From NCBI GenBank assembly GCA_958496175.1, contig OY292276.1, positions 37,902,449 to 37,966,448 on the forward strand: a DNA stretch of 64,000 nt, written 5' to 3'. The position numbers and the translations under genes are program-made. Positions 24,300-35,402 of this stretch are shown one piece after another (the first letter of the stretch is position 1; every line of letters begins with the position of its first letter). Origin of the DNA: Sisyra terminalis (taxonomy: Eukaryota > Arthropoda > Insecta > Neuroptera > Sisyridae). Below the pieces are notes generated by a model. That model made no database searches. It had not been told where the DNA came from and saw only the letters and a list, made by a program, of their open reading frames with translations.

Positions 24300-25282
24300 A
24301 TCGACGTCCACGACAACATCCCCTGTAGCGAGGACATGCGTCGTTTATGCCTTTTTTCTTGTCTTTTGCGTTTTCCTCGTTCCATGCGATCTATCCACGA
24401 TGATTAAATGTGAGTTCAGCAGGTGCTGGAGGGCTCATTAAACTCTAATAATGTCCATTAGGTCGTTTTTTTAATAACAAACTAATTTTGTGTCTGAAAT
24501 ATATTGTCGTGGTGGTGTGCGGAAAATAAATCCAAAACACAAACAGATATTGGTGAATACATGCAAAATAATGCATATATTATCCAAGATTGTCGATATG
24601 ATAAATGTGGCGGGTCCAAACATGTTCACCCGGTATAAATTTTCCGTATTATAATTATTGCTGTGTGCTGTAATAAACAATGCTAAGCTAAGAAGTAAAA
24701 GCCTGTGAAAGAGTCGACGATGAGAAAGAACGAGCTGGCAACGTTTAAAAATAGATATAAAAAAATTATAAATAAAATAAATAACTGGAAGATAATAATA
24801 AAAAGAAAAAGATGAAAAAACGCGGCGATAAGGTGAGAGTCTCCGTCCCGCTGTTATTGCTTCACCGTGACAATAAAAATTATAGGCTGGCTGAACTGGA
24901 AACAACAGGTCCCGAGGGGCCCGCAGCGCAGTGCCCCGGAGAGAGACGGACGACAGCGGCCCCGGGGCCCTACATCTCCGCGGGCTTCGCTACTCTTTGT
25001 GGGCCTCTGGTCGTGCTTTGCATTCATTTAAAACTTCTGACACGCAACCTGTCTGAGGGCCTCCGGCATCACCTCCGTACTATTACATGTACGTATCATG
25101 CGTTTGTACTATCCATTCCAATAGAGCCCATTTTACAATACCTTCAACGATTTTTACGCTTAAACACAACGTTTAACCCCCAACCGACCGCCTTTTCTGC
25201 ACCGCTTTCCACTCGTTTTATTCGAGTCAAAAATTTAAAGGTCGTCATATCCGAGTACGAGTATGAACAACTATCACACTAA
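24300..25282. promoter_or_regulatory. candidate regulatory block with a CpG-rich island
   Basis: After kilobases of A/T runs the sequence becomes complex. About 24890-25080 is strongly G/C-rich and CpG-rich (CCCGAGGGGCCCGCAGCGCA, GACGGACGACAGCGGCCCCG). Around 24390-24460 there are homeodomain-type ATTA/TAAT words beside CAGGTGCTGG. The island could be an unmethylated promoter or first exon, or conserved non-coding DNA. Open frames exist on both strands (24812-25282 plus, 24471-24905 minus), but neither gives a recognisable protein and they overlap, so I do not call a gene. Confidence 0.35.
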
Positions 25283-25526
25283 ACACTATTATGATACACT
25301 CCCAATTATAATTTTCGGTTTTCGTCTTTCATTATCGATAATCATGTTTACAACGAACATAGATAATAATTATTCTTTCTTTAGAGATCAAAATGATAAT
25401 TAAATTGCTTAACTTTGAATTTATCATTACATATTTGAATAAAATTTGTTAGTTCATAAACTTCTTAAAAATATTTACCTACTAAAAGAATTAATTGATT
25501 AATTAATTATTATTGAAAATTCATAA

Positions 25527-26545
25527 TTACGAAACTGAAATGATTTCTGATCCAAAAGTTAGAATTACATATTTAAGCTTGAATGGAACTAAAGTAAAAA
25601 ATAGTATAATCTTGAGCTTTATGAGCATTCCCCAGAGTAGCGTGTTGGATCCACTGCCATACCTGATTAACACGGCTGATATCCCGATTAATGGCGAAAA
25701 ATTAACAGCTACATTTGCGGACGACCTGCAAGCGACCTGCAGCGTAGCGACAGTAGAAACACCTGAAAAATCTACCGAAAAGCTCCAAAGTTGCTTGAAT
25801 GGAATAGTCCAATGCAGTGGGAAATGACGACTAAAAAGCAACGCCAGCAAATTCGCTCACATACCTAACATTTACAACCCGCAAAAATACCTGTCCCCCA
25901 GTAGTGATGAACGGTGTAGAATTGCCACAAAAAGACATTGTTAAATACCTAGGCATGCATCTAGATAAGTGATTTACATGTGCAATTCATATTTAAAAAA
26001 TTAGAAATCTGCTAAATGAAAAATACAAAAAAATGTATTCGTTGATGGGAAAATCATCCTCATTGTCGGCGCAAAACAAACTCCTTATCTACAAAGCAAT
26101 ATTACAGCCTATCTGGACCTATGGTATCCAGCTCTGGGGCACTGCATCAAATTCGAACGTTGAAATTCTCCAGAGATTTCAATCAAAAACACTTCGACAA
26201 ATAATTAATGCTAACTGGTATATAAACAACACCAAAATCCATGACGACACAAATATGCCAACAGTAAGGCAAGAAATCCAAAACGCAGTAAAAAGTATTT
26301 GGAGAGTCCTAACAACCATCCCAACAATTTAGCGGCAACCTTCGGGATAAGAGTTAGACAATATTCAAAGATGAGACCCTACAGACCTTCCTGACAGGTT
26401 TCAGGACTAAAGAAAACAAAATGAAGTAGTCTATTGGGATAAGTCCAACCCACAATAAGCCAACCCACAAGCCAACTTATGAGCAAGAGCACTATTGCAT
26501 CACTATGCAGTACGTACTAAATGGGCTAAAAAAAGAAAAAAAATC
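25527..26545 (+). pseudogene. jockey-clade non-LTR retrotransposon, 5'-truncated and frameshifted
   Basis: The reverse-transcriptase region is recognisable in three pieces. First, IPQSSVLDPLPYLINTADIP, then ATFADDLQ with the catalytic FADD box near 25715 (25527-25827). Then, in another frame, HLTFTTRK.TCPPVVMNGVE and VKYLGMHLDK (about 25855-25970). Finally KLLIYKAILQPIWTYGIQLW, then GTASNSNVEILQRFQSKTLR and IHDDTNMPTVRQEI (26033-26332). These follow the jockey order. The endonuclease and the 5' half are missing, as usual for truncated insertions, and an A-rich tail ends near 26545. It is inactive. Confidence 0.85.
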
Positions 26546-27529
26546 TTGAGCTTTCTCTCGAAAGCTTTATAAAGCTTCATACCATTTTAAAGGTTTTTCT
26601 ATTTAAAACTATTATTTTCTCCATTGTTATGAAAAAAAAATTATTACTTCAAATATAATTTAATAGGTATCTAATACACCTTGCGACAAAAAAGCTTATT
26701 TTTCTTAAGGTATTTAATAGTTAAAGAAAAACATGCTACAACTTTCCAAAATCTATGATAAAGCTTTTAAAGAATGCTAGAAGTAGAAAGTGGGAAATAA
26801 AAAAATCTAGGCGTTTTATTAAGTAGTTTATAGTAGATACTTCAAAACTAGGGGAATTTTCGAAGGGTGGTCTTAGCAACTCCCAAAAAAAAAAGGTTTT
26901 TGCAAATCTTTACATGATTGAGTATAAAACCAACAAAAATTAAAGAAGCAGAAGTATTGTTGTAAAAATATTACATATTTGGAAAAATTCTAATTGGGTT
27001 CTCCTCCCATGTCTAATATTTAGTTCCATTTTTTGGAGAAATGAAAATATTATTTTAACCCAATAAAACTGTATAACTTTATTTATAAAACTGTATTTCT
27101 ATTAACTTTTTCTTCCGACAAAATTGAAAAGGAAGCTCTTAATTTATTTTATTGGTACCTTGCCTGATAAGTGTTCAACGAAATTGTAACATTGATTTTT
27201 TCAAATTGCATAATATTATTTTATATTTCCGATTTATTTCCGCTTTTATTCGATCATCTGAAAACTCAGAAAGGAAGTGGAAATCACAATTCTCAAACAC
27301 AAATCTACAATTCTCGTACTCTATTTTGTGATGTGGAAAATAGTGAATTACATAAAACTAATACTTATTGTTAATTAACTTAAAGAGAGTCGATATAATA
27401 AAAAACGTGTTCGTTATTTTATTACATACTGTACATTCTTTTGTATTTCAAAAGCAATGCCACCTAGTGAATCAAAATTTTTTTCTTATACACTTTTTTT
27501 CACTTTTTTGTTAAAGAGACAAAACTCTT
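26546..27529. other. gene-free AT-rich stretch
   Basis: No gene supported. A 67-codon frame at 27171-27374 has no domain. Confidence 0.4.
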
Positions 27530-27660
27530 GATTGTTGAGTTCGAATCTCGTGTCAAGCAAATTTTAATACTTCTCGAATTACGGATTTTATCTACCCTAG
27601 AGTTGCTAAAGACCTAAGTAGTTATAAAACGATGGTAAATAACGATTAAAGATAAAAGAT
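27530..27660 (+). mobile_element. tRNA-derived SINE, copy 2 (head lost)
   Basis: The copy starts at the B-box region GAGTTCGAATCTCGTGTCAA and continues with GCAAATTTTAATACTTCTCG, TTACGG, CCCTAGAGTTGCTAAAGACC and AGTTATAAAACGATGGTAAA, ending TAACGATTAAAGATAAAAG. The A-box half of the tRNA-like head is missing, so the copy lacks a full internal RNA polymerase III promoter. Confidence 0.7.
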
Positions 27661-28045
27661 AACTCTTAAAAGATAATCATTTTTAGAATTTTGGACTACG
27701 TTAGCCACTTTCAAGACCGACTTAATCCTATGAGGAAATCCATGCTCTTCTTTCTTTTTCGAATTTTGCAACTATGCACGAAGGTCAAATATGTTTGAAG
27801 CTTTAACAAAAGTTTTTAAGTGCCTTAAATTCACTATGAAAATAGAACTTAATTTTTGTAATTTCCTAGATAACACGTAAGAATTTTCTTTTTTAGTGGA
27901 GATTTGTAAATACAAGATGAAAAACTCCAGAAAATAAGAAAAAAATATATTATCTTGAAATTTTTAAAATTTATTTAACATGTAGTAATACTTTATGTAC
28001 GATATGTTTTATTCTATTTATGTATATATTAAGACACACTTCTTT
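27661..28045. other. spacer between two repeats, nothing recognised
   Basis: AT-rich sequence without gene or clear repeat ends, between a SINE fragment and repeat R copy 2. Confidence 0.4.
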
Positions 28046-28363
28046 CCTTCTTAATCCCAACATTGTTACTGATGTACGGTGGTTAATATGATTGACACTC
28101 GGGGTGTTCTAATAATCTCAGGACCTATTAGACGGTCTTTTTTCACTGATTACGCACATTTGCTTGTCCTACTGCGGACGTGAAACCTAAATTCATGAAC
28201 TTTTCCGAGGGTCGGTGATCAACCACGTTTATACTCCTTACCCTAATGGTTCAAATACAATTAGTTTTTTCATGGTATTGTGATGCGTGATAAGTCCAAA
28301 AGCTCAAGGATTTATCCATAAGTTAGTGAAGAGAGTCTTTAGGTAAGTTGGCTTTAATTATGA
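28046..28363. repeat. dispersed repeat family R, copy 2
   Basis: Homologous to 7415-7716 along about 300 bp with moderate divergence. Best-kept blocks are GGACCTATTAGACGGTC, ATTACGCACATTTGCTTGTC, CTGCGGACGTGAAAC, GGTCGGTGATCA and GGATTTATCCATAAGTTAGT followed by GAAGAGAGTCTTTAGG. No coding sequence, no inverted ends. The family is not one I can name. Confidence 0.65.
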
Positions 28364-29699
28364 TAGAAACACTACTTCTTCTAGCCGTCCATAGAATCTA
28401 TAGCATTTTCCACCAAGTCCACATTTCGAAGGCATTAATTCATCGCCGATCAGCTACACGGATAGTTAAAAATTTATATACTTAAATTTTAAATACATAT
28501 AATGTAACTGTTATAATTTTTGAGTTACAGCTATCTGAAGAAGTGCAATGTATGGGTCTGAAGTAGATAATTAGCAGTAGATATGATGTTTCTGAATTTA
28601 TAACCATAGAATCAGTAACTCTAACTTTAAATGCTTAAACACGCTTTTCTCGAAGATATATGTTTCAAAAAAACTGCTTTAATTTTGAATCGTAGACCTG
28701 ATCGTGGCTTAAATCGACTTAAATAGACTTAAATCGTGGCCTGAACGATTAAATTGTCCTTAATTTTTTTTTATTTGCCTACTCCTGCATACCATGATCC
28801 ACCAGTTTTCCGATCAAAGTCACCAAATTTACGCGATTTTTTTTTTTTTTTAAAATTCTACCATTTTGTCAAAATTGATTTTTTTTCTTTGAATAAAGGT
28901 TACGAGCAATACATTCTACTTTAACAAACGTCATATTTGACGCTCTGCCATGTTTTTTGAAGCTCTGTGGAAGTCGCTATCACAGCAACAATGAGGGAAG
29001 TTTTTTTGTAGTCTCAGGAGATTGCAAATAACTCGTTAAATTTGCAATTTTTTGAGTCAAAAATATATCATGTATTTATTATTTATATATTCTTAAAGCA
29101 TTAATACATTTCATGCAGTAGTTTTCTTTTAAAAAAAAACGAAATAACCCCCTAACCCCCTTTTTCAAGCGGTCACGCTAGTGATCCCCTTTTACAAACA
29201 CTTCTTGCATAAATATTTTTACCTTTTTTTATTTTCTTAATACATCTCTAGCATTTTTATTTTGCTTTCGTAGACAAAAAAAATAAACCATTGAAGATCT
29301 GTCACGTAACAAACGCCAATATGCAAATAAAATAGTAAGTCGCAATAAGTGGTTTTAGCTAATTGAAACAGGATCATTGTCTTGTCATGTAGTCTTTTAT
29401 AAAAACTATTGCATCGCAATAATTTTAATTCCTTATGTAAAACGAGAAAATATATAGCATTTTATATACAGCATTCAGAGATAAGGTTTAATTATTGTCG
29501 GAAATTTAAAATTGTTATTTATTTTCAAGTATGCCAAGTATTTACATGAATATTTTTACCAATTTAAGTAAAATGTACGGTGTGTTTGAGTTATGGAGTG
29601 ATAATAATTCATGATTAAATCAAAAATTGGACAATAAAATATATTACTCATTTTGATAATAAATTCTTGTTTTTAATTTAAAAAAATAAATACGTATTT
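28364..29699. other. gene-free stretch
   Basis: No gene supported. A C-run-bearing patch (CCCCCTAACCCCC near 29149-29161) and a T-rich tract at 28840-28852 stand out. The minus-strand 60-codon frame at 29237-29419 is unconvincing. Confidence 0.4.
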
Positions 29700-30119
29700 G
29701 AACGTTACGAAAGTTTCATACTTTTCGTTCATATACGCATATATGTACGCTAAGCAGTAAGACAAGGGTCATAAATCGTAAAAATATAACCGTGTGGTAC
29801 ACATACATCTTTCATTTTGAACCTCATCATAAATAGTGAAGCATCGCGTGGACTCAATTCTTAAATTATATCTACCAGATAATTGGTCATTATAAATATC
29901 AATATCTGCCATCAATATATCGCTATAACAGGTTAACAATCGTGCTATAAACGCACCCTGTGCCTACAATAATCCCTCCAATGTCTGATTTCTTACACTC
30001 GTTTTCAATAATTTATTTTTGTTTTTTTTTTCCATTTTTTCAATTTCCAATGTTGCAAAATAATAAATAACAAGGCACAAACATGGCATGCAGGGACATG
30101 AATGTAGTGTGCATTATTG
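29700..30119. promoter_or_regulatory. candidate regulatory block, left part
   Basis: This stretch is more complex than its surroundings and rich in homeodomain-type words such as ATAATTGG, TCATTATAAA and CATAAATCGTAAAA. It ends exactly where a hAT-like element begins, and similar complex sequence resumes after that element at 32697. One ancestral non-coding block may therefore have been split by the insertion. This is inference from composition and motif type only. Confidence 0.28.
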
Positions 30120-30534
30120 CAGTGGCGGCTTGTCAATGGAGGCAAGGGAGGCAGTGCTTCCCTAGATAAAAGTTGAAAATATAGAGCTCTTTTTTAATTT
30201 AAATTTAAAATGTTGCCTTGATAATGGCTTGTAAATCATTTTGGTTATAATATTGAATTCAAATTATCTGGATTAATTAAGCTCCAGCTTTCGTCTATTC
30301 ATACATATGATCCTTGATGCCTAGATTGTATGAAAGTTTGTATATGCAAGATCTTTATGTCTATAATACTTTGGATAGATACATCCCGAATTCGATTAAT
30401 AAAAATGATTAAGTATACCCAAAATAAGTATTTTTATATTTTTCTGAAGATAAGCCTTACATTGATTCCAAAATTAATGCTAGTTTTCCTCCCCCATGCT
30501 CCAAAATAAATTAAATTAAGTAAGTTTTCTTCTC

Positions 30535-30790
30535 ACCCCTTACAATTATTCTAGCTGGTAATCCACAAGGCAGTATGTTGGGAGCAATGCTTTAAACTAT
30601 TTACATTTCTGATTCCCCATTCATCCGAATATCATATTAACCACCTACCGATAAAAATTATCCACTCATATAAATTCAAAAGTACAAATACTATCATTCA
30701 TCCAGCACCCAAAAATCCCCGTCGCTTAAAAAGCGATAAGGTTCTAGTTCCTAGAGGGTTTCAATGCTGATTGGTGCCTCTCATCCAGAC
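30535..30790 (+). pseudogene. non-LTR reverse-transcriptase scrap
   Basis: The frame reads AGNPQGSMLGAML.TIYISDS, matching the reverse-transcriptase block A-G-x-P-Q-G-S-x-L-G-P-x-L-Y-x-I-Y-x-S-D of jockey-like elements. Stops follow quickly and little else can be matched. The catalytic xADD box is not preserved here. It probably entered the hAT-like element as a truncated insertion. Confidence 0.5.
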
Positions 30791-30802
30791 TATAAATCCA
30801 GT

Positions 30803-31040
30803 AATTTTATTTATTTTTAGTAAGGTAGTGGGCATGAAGAGATGTAGATCCATTTACTAATTATTAATTTAGCGACACGTTTCGGTCTTTTATTATACCT
30901 TCATCAGGCTTCTAAAATCATACTAACACATGTATTACCGAATCCTCCAAAACATTACTTAAAGTGTCGCTAACATCTTTTCATGTCCACTATCCTACTA
31001 AAAATAAATAAAATTATGTAAATTATGGACACAACCAATT
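30803..31040 (-). mobile_element. short retroelement-like insert with hammerhead-like core
   Basis: The insert is bounded by a direct repeat TATAAATCCAGT (30791-30802 and 31041-31052), a 12-bp duplication of the kind made by target-primed reverse transcription. It contains a mirrored arm pair: TAATTTTATTTATTTTTAGT at 30802 and its complement ending at 31016, continuing through GTAGTGG.CATGAA.AGATG. In the middle, on the minus strand, are CCTGATGAAGGT and GACCGAAACGTGTCGC. Penelope-like elements and related small retroelements are known to carry hammerhead ribozymes with this core. Length (238 bp) and lack of coding sequence indicate a non-autonomous unit. Confidence 0.6.
30864..30919 (-). ncRNA. 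putative type I hammerhead ribozyme
   Basis: On the minus strand the order is AGC, CTGATGA (complement of 30901-30907), stem II GGT/ACC around an A/T loop, GAAAC (complement of 30879-30883), a minimal stem III, the cleavage triplet GTC (complement of 30874-30876) and GCTAAA. AGC before the core can pair with GCT after the triplet, and TTT with AAA further out, forming stem I with a bulge. All invariant core residues (CUGAUGA, GAAA, GUC) are present. Weak points are the 3-bp stem II with an unpaired A and the very short stem III, as in minimal hammerheads that work best as dimers. Not tested. Confidence 0.42.
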
Positions 31041-32696
31041 TATAAATCCAGTGTTTTTGACTCTAATTTCTACTTAAAATAAAGAAATTACTATTATCTT
31101 AACCACTTTTGTTTAATGTATGTTTTTTTTGTGTAGATTGAAAAATCGTTTATAATAGAAAATTGAGCTTTTTAAAATGCTAGTCTTAAATAAGCACTTT
31201 CAACAATTGTATTACTCCAACCTACTCTTACGATTGTATACGATCATATTTGCATATTATTATTCATTTTTACATGTATGGTACATCCAAAAGTCCAAGT
31301 TATTTTCGACAATGATGGCTATAACGGTATAACAATTAACTTAAATTACTTATAATTTTGAAAAAGTTCCTCAAAAATTGAAATATTTGTCATCAGTTGT
31401 CTAAAACTTTATATATAAAGAACAATCCTTGTTTGTTAATTACTTTTTAAAATCGCCCCCTCTTATAAATTTCTCGAAGGAAAAAATATCCGTCATCTAT
31501 TTCAGTACAAATGTTATCATAGATTTATCATGGTTAATGGTATATTCTTCAATTTCATTTACTATGTTAGAATTTTATATATTTTGGGACTATTTGATAG
31601 ATAAATTGATGAAATTTTAAATCGTGACATTAAATAATGATGGTACACTAAATATTTTTGGAAAAATAATTACTATGTGATATTAATATAGCAATATTAA
31701 CCATATAAAGGCGACGGCTAGACTTGATCAAACTGATGTCTATTGATTTTCGTAATCATAACCATAAGAAAGTAGCCATACATAATAACAAATTTTAGTG
31801 TTTCTAAATTATCCTAAACTTTACATTTTTGCCGCTGAAAGCACGACTGTTTTCTAACTATTGACTGTTGTTACAAATTTCAGATTTACAAATTATTTTC
31901 CGATGATTTCAATTATGTGTTTCTATCGTACATATTACACCAATAGACCATTTGCACATATTTTTTTTAATCGATAAGGGACAATATTAGTTTGAGGAAA
32001 ACTTAGTTTTTAGTTATGAATCTTGTTTGCTGGCTAAAAAATAAGTTTAATTTCAATGAGTAAATGAGAGTCCAGAAACGATGGCACGCTTATGGGTCTT
32101 CTGTGACGTCACAGTACGCTTATTAAAGCCGAGATATAAACCAATCATTGAACCGTTGAGAAGAAACAATAATAATTTACACAACTTTTGACATTTTTCA
32201 CAACTTTTAGCAATGGAAAACATTTTTATACCCTTAAAATAATTATCATTTTTTTCCTTAGGAATAGTAGTGTAAATTATAAATGGTTTAAACCATTAAC
32301 ACTATGTTTCAACGATTTCAACAATCTTTCTCTTTATGTTTAGATATAGAAAAACGTCTATGGGATTTTAAAATTTCGTATTGTGGCATCATTTTAATGT
32401 CAGGCCAATAGGAGCGCGTTTTAGGTGGTTTGAACTTAACGACTCTTTTTTGCATTTTAAATGAATATTTCTTAGATTTTTTTCAAGTAAAGTTAAAATT
32501 AACAGCTACATTATGTTTTGATATTAGTTTAGAACATTTATAAAATATTTAAATTTATTTTTAGACCATATACATTTGGTTAAGTTACAAGGTGGTTAAA
32601 CAATTGTAAGTATCACAGTCATAGCATGTAACTGTGTTACAAATATTTAATTTCGAAAGGTCAACATTTTTACCACGAGCCGCCACTGCACCATTG

Positions 32697-33310
32697 TCAT
32701 TACGATTGAAAAAAGTAACAAATAGCCACAAATCGAAAACTAAACGTTTTTACGCAAACCCTCAACAATAAATCATAGCATGGCGATCGTTCAATAATCG
32801 CATAGTGCTTAATCGAGTAATCGATTTCGCACGGCTTCCGATACAAATCAAGCTGTAAAGTTGCCCGCTGTCTGCACTTTACTTTATGACTTACACCTGC
32901 GACATGGTAATTGTTATTTCGTTACGGCCCTCTCCGAACCCATCTCGTTTCGATCGACTATTAAACTCCATCTAAATAAAATATTAATAACAGTTATTAC
33001 ATAATTATGGAGCTCAACATCATCCACATATTTCTCGCTAATAAAGCGCTCTCGCTTTTAATCAACTCTCGAATTGATTTCGGTCGTCTTACAATTTTCC
33101 TAGATATTTGCGTAATTTTATTGCAATTAAAATTATGACACCGATTTAATGGAAATCCCTTGTGTGTTTTACTACTTAATGCATTTAAATTGCCTTACCG
33201 GGTCCCCACACCATTGGTGACATTAATGGCTTCCAATAGTGACAGTAAAACACTTTCACCGGTTCTATCCAATCACAACGAAAAAAATCTAAGTGTTGAG
33301 TAATCAATTT
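32697..33310. promoter_or_regulatory. candidate regulatory block, right part
   Basis: Non-repetitive, mixed-composition sequence follows the hAT insertion. Visible words of regulatory type include TTTATGACTTACACCTGCGA (a Hox-type TTTATGAC beside an E-box CACCTG), TAATCGATTTCGC, GGTAATTGTTATTTCG and TCACCGGTTC. There is no open frame of note. It resembles the conserved non-coding clusters near insect developmental genes. Conservation cannot be judged here. Confidence 0.3.
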
Positions 33311-34849
33311 AAACGCAAATCCTTTTGTAATGTGTTGAAATCATATTTAGAAAATTTATTCAAAACGTTCACGTCAATATGACAATAATTAATAGACGTA
33401 TAAATCTTCTTAAACGATAAAATAAATTGTCTCGCATATTCAATTGGAACGTAAACTGTAAAATATGAAGACTAATGAATTTGCTACGCAAAAAACTTGC
33501 TCACATATTGAAATTAGAAAAGTGAAAACAATACAAATGGAATATAACTTTGTATTGATACACATTACATTGTCCTTGGTTTTGGCACTGAGATTAAAGG
33601 GATGAGGGTTCGATATGAAACGGAGAAGAAAAGCTAAATCCTGCAACAAATTACGTATATTGTGTCACATCTGCGGGAGGTGGGATGTGCTCATTCTCTC
33701 TATAAATGTTATATAAAAATATAATTCCAGTGAGGGTATAGTCTGTAATTAGGTTGTCGGGAACACTCACACGTCATCGCACACAACGAAAGCTTAACGC
33801 CCTTACCATCGCTTTTGACTATGCGCTTGTTTTACTACAAATTGTTCTTCTACATTTGCCATCACTCAAATTTAGTTCACATTTCGAATCCACTGCATTC
33901 CAATCAGAAATCATATTGCAAATGGCATTCCTTTGAGACTATATATTGTTGCACGACAATAGCTATTTTATTCTTTATAAAATATATAATTAAGTTATTG
34001 AGTTCTTGTGTCCCTCGTCAGAACTTTATTGAATGTTTCACTATCATATAAATGAAGTTTTGTTAAATAACTTCTAACAATATTATTTAATCACAGACAA
34101 AATCGAAGTTTGAAGTTGAATTGTTAATATTCTATATTAATTTGTTTAAAATTCACCTATAAATTTATGGAATAACTATTTATGTAAATAAAATAATGAT
34201 TCAATTTGCTATTGAATTTTTTGCATAATGTTACCATCAAAGAAGATAAATGAAGTAGTTTAACAAATTAATGCATATAATTTATACGATTTCTTATTAA
34301 TTTTAGCTGTACAAAACTACGATATTCAATCGAAAAAAAAGTTGATTTACTTTTTAAATTACGTATTTTTTACTTTGAACAAATACGCAAAGTAAATCGA
34401 CAAAAACAAATTATCAATACAATTTAATAGGGAATAAAAATATTCATTGCTTGCAATTCAATGAATAATTTACTTTACCATGGCCTAATTTGTTTAATTA
34501 GAGTCTTCTTTAACTTTTCGAAGGTTTGTTAATCTACATGATTGTTAGCAATCAGCATCTTTTATCTACGTAAATTTGTAAACTATGTAAATTTAAACTC
34601 AGATCTCTTTTTCACGTTTTCTTTCCCCCTAAATAATAGTAAGCATTCATGTTTTTTTTCAATTAATTAATACTATAAGTTATAAAATTTCTTTTCTTTT
34701 AAAATTGAAACTTTAAGCAAATTTCATGAATATAAATATAGAAAAAAATATAAATCCAACTTTGGGAATCTCCTAAAAATTCATTTAAAAGCGTCGTTAA
34801 AATCTGCTCTCTAAGATACTTAACCAACCAACTGGAACCTATCGTGCTA
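33311..34849. other. gene-free stretch
   Basis: No gene. Open frames at 33440-33649 (minus), 33754-33936 and 33815-34051 (plus, overlapping in different frames) have no recognisable domain. A mixed-composition patch lies at 33640-33850. Confidence 0.4.
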
Positions 34850-35402
34850 GATCACATAAAAATTTTGTAAAGTGAGAAAAAGATGCCTGTTAAGTATTTG
34901 GGCATATTTTTGATCACAAAATTAGTTTGGCAAAGCTACATCTCAAGTAAAATCAAAGAAGCCAACACTCGCCTCATCCAACTATACCCAATTATTAAAA
35001 TTATTAACAGAAGATCTCGTCAAGACATGGACTGTTCAATAATGATATAGAAATCAGTCATTAGGCCACTTCACATATATTCATACGCAGTTTGGTTTTT
35101 ATCCTCAGAAAAGAATTTCAATGAACTCAAGTGTTCCAAAACAGAATCATGAGAATTACCCCTAAAGCTCCATGGTATGTGAGACACAACTAAATTCACG
35201 AAATGAATATACATAAAAGAATTTCTAGTCGCACTCTAGTTGAAATTTCCCTAATGTTCCAGAAAATTGTTCTAATTGAGTAGAACTAGGCTTAGGGGTA
35301 GTTATAAAGCAAAAGAATGCTGAAGCGGTAACTCCCTTACGAACTCCAAGAGATAGCAGTTGCATGACCATAAGGAATAAATAAATAAAAAGTAAAAAAC
35401 AA
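34850..35402 (+). pseudogene. second jockey-like relic with A-rich tail
   Basis: The plus strand reads VKYLGIFLITKLVWQSYISS, then KIKEANTRLIQLYPIIKIIN and RRSRQDM, and after stops KSVIRPLHIYSYAVWFLSSE and LKCSKTES. This is the segment following the catalytic box of jockey reverse transcriptases (VKYLG-x-LD - L-W - NR-L-LYPI - IRPLxTYA-x-W - QNK-LR). It is broken by several stops. A 3' region follows, ending in an AATAAATAAATAAAAAG-type tail near 35402. It differs enough from the copy at 25.5 kb to be a separate family or an old insertion. Confidence 0.8.

Larger units (their letters stand above)
30120..32688. mobile_element. hAT-like element, decayed, with nested insertions
   Basis: The left end is CAGTGGCGGCTTGTCAATGG and the right end on the other strand is CAGTGGCGGCTCGTGGTAAA, a typical hAT terminus. 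Flanking octamers CATTATTG (30112-30119) and CACCATTG (32689-32696) agree at 6 of 8 positions, as an aged 8-bp target duplication would. Inside are a reverse-transcriptase scrap (30535-30790), a hammerhead-like insert (30803-31040) and a non-coding 3' part that recurs at 775-1235 and 19670-19990. No transposase domain was recognised, so it is a non-autonomous or gutted copy. Confidence 0.75.

Noticed and set aside
24812..25282. 156-codon open frame across the CpG-rich island
   Set aside because: The translation is low in recognisable structure, and a 144-codon frame runs antisense across part of it. No motif supports either.
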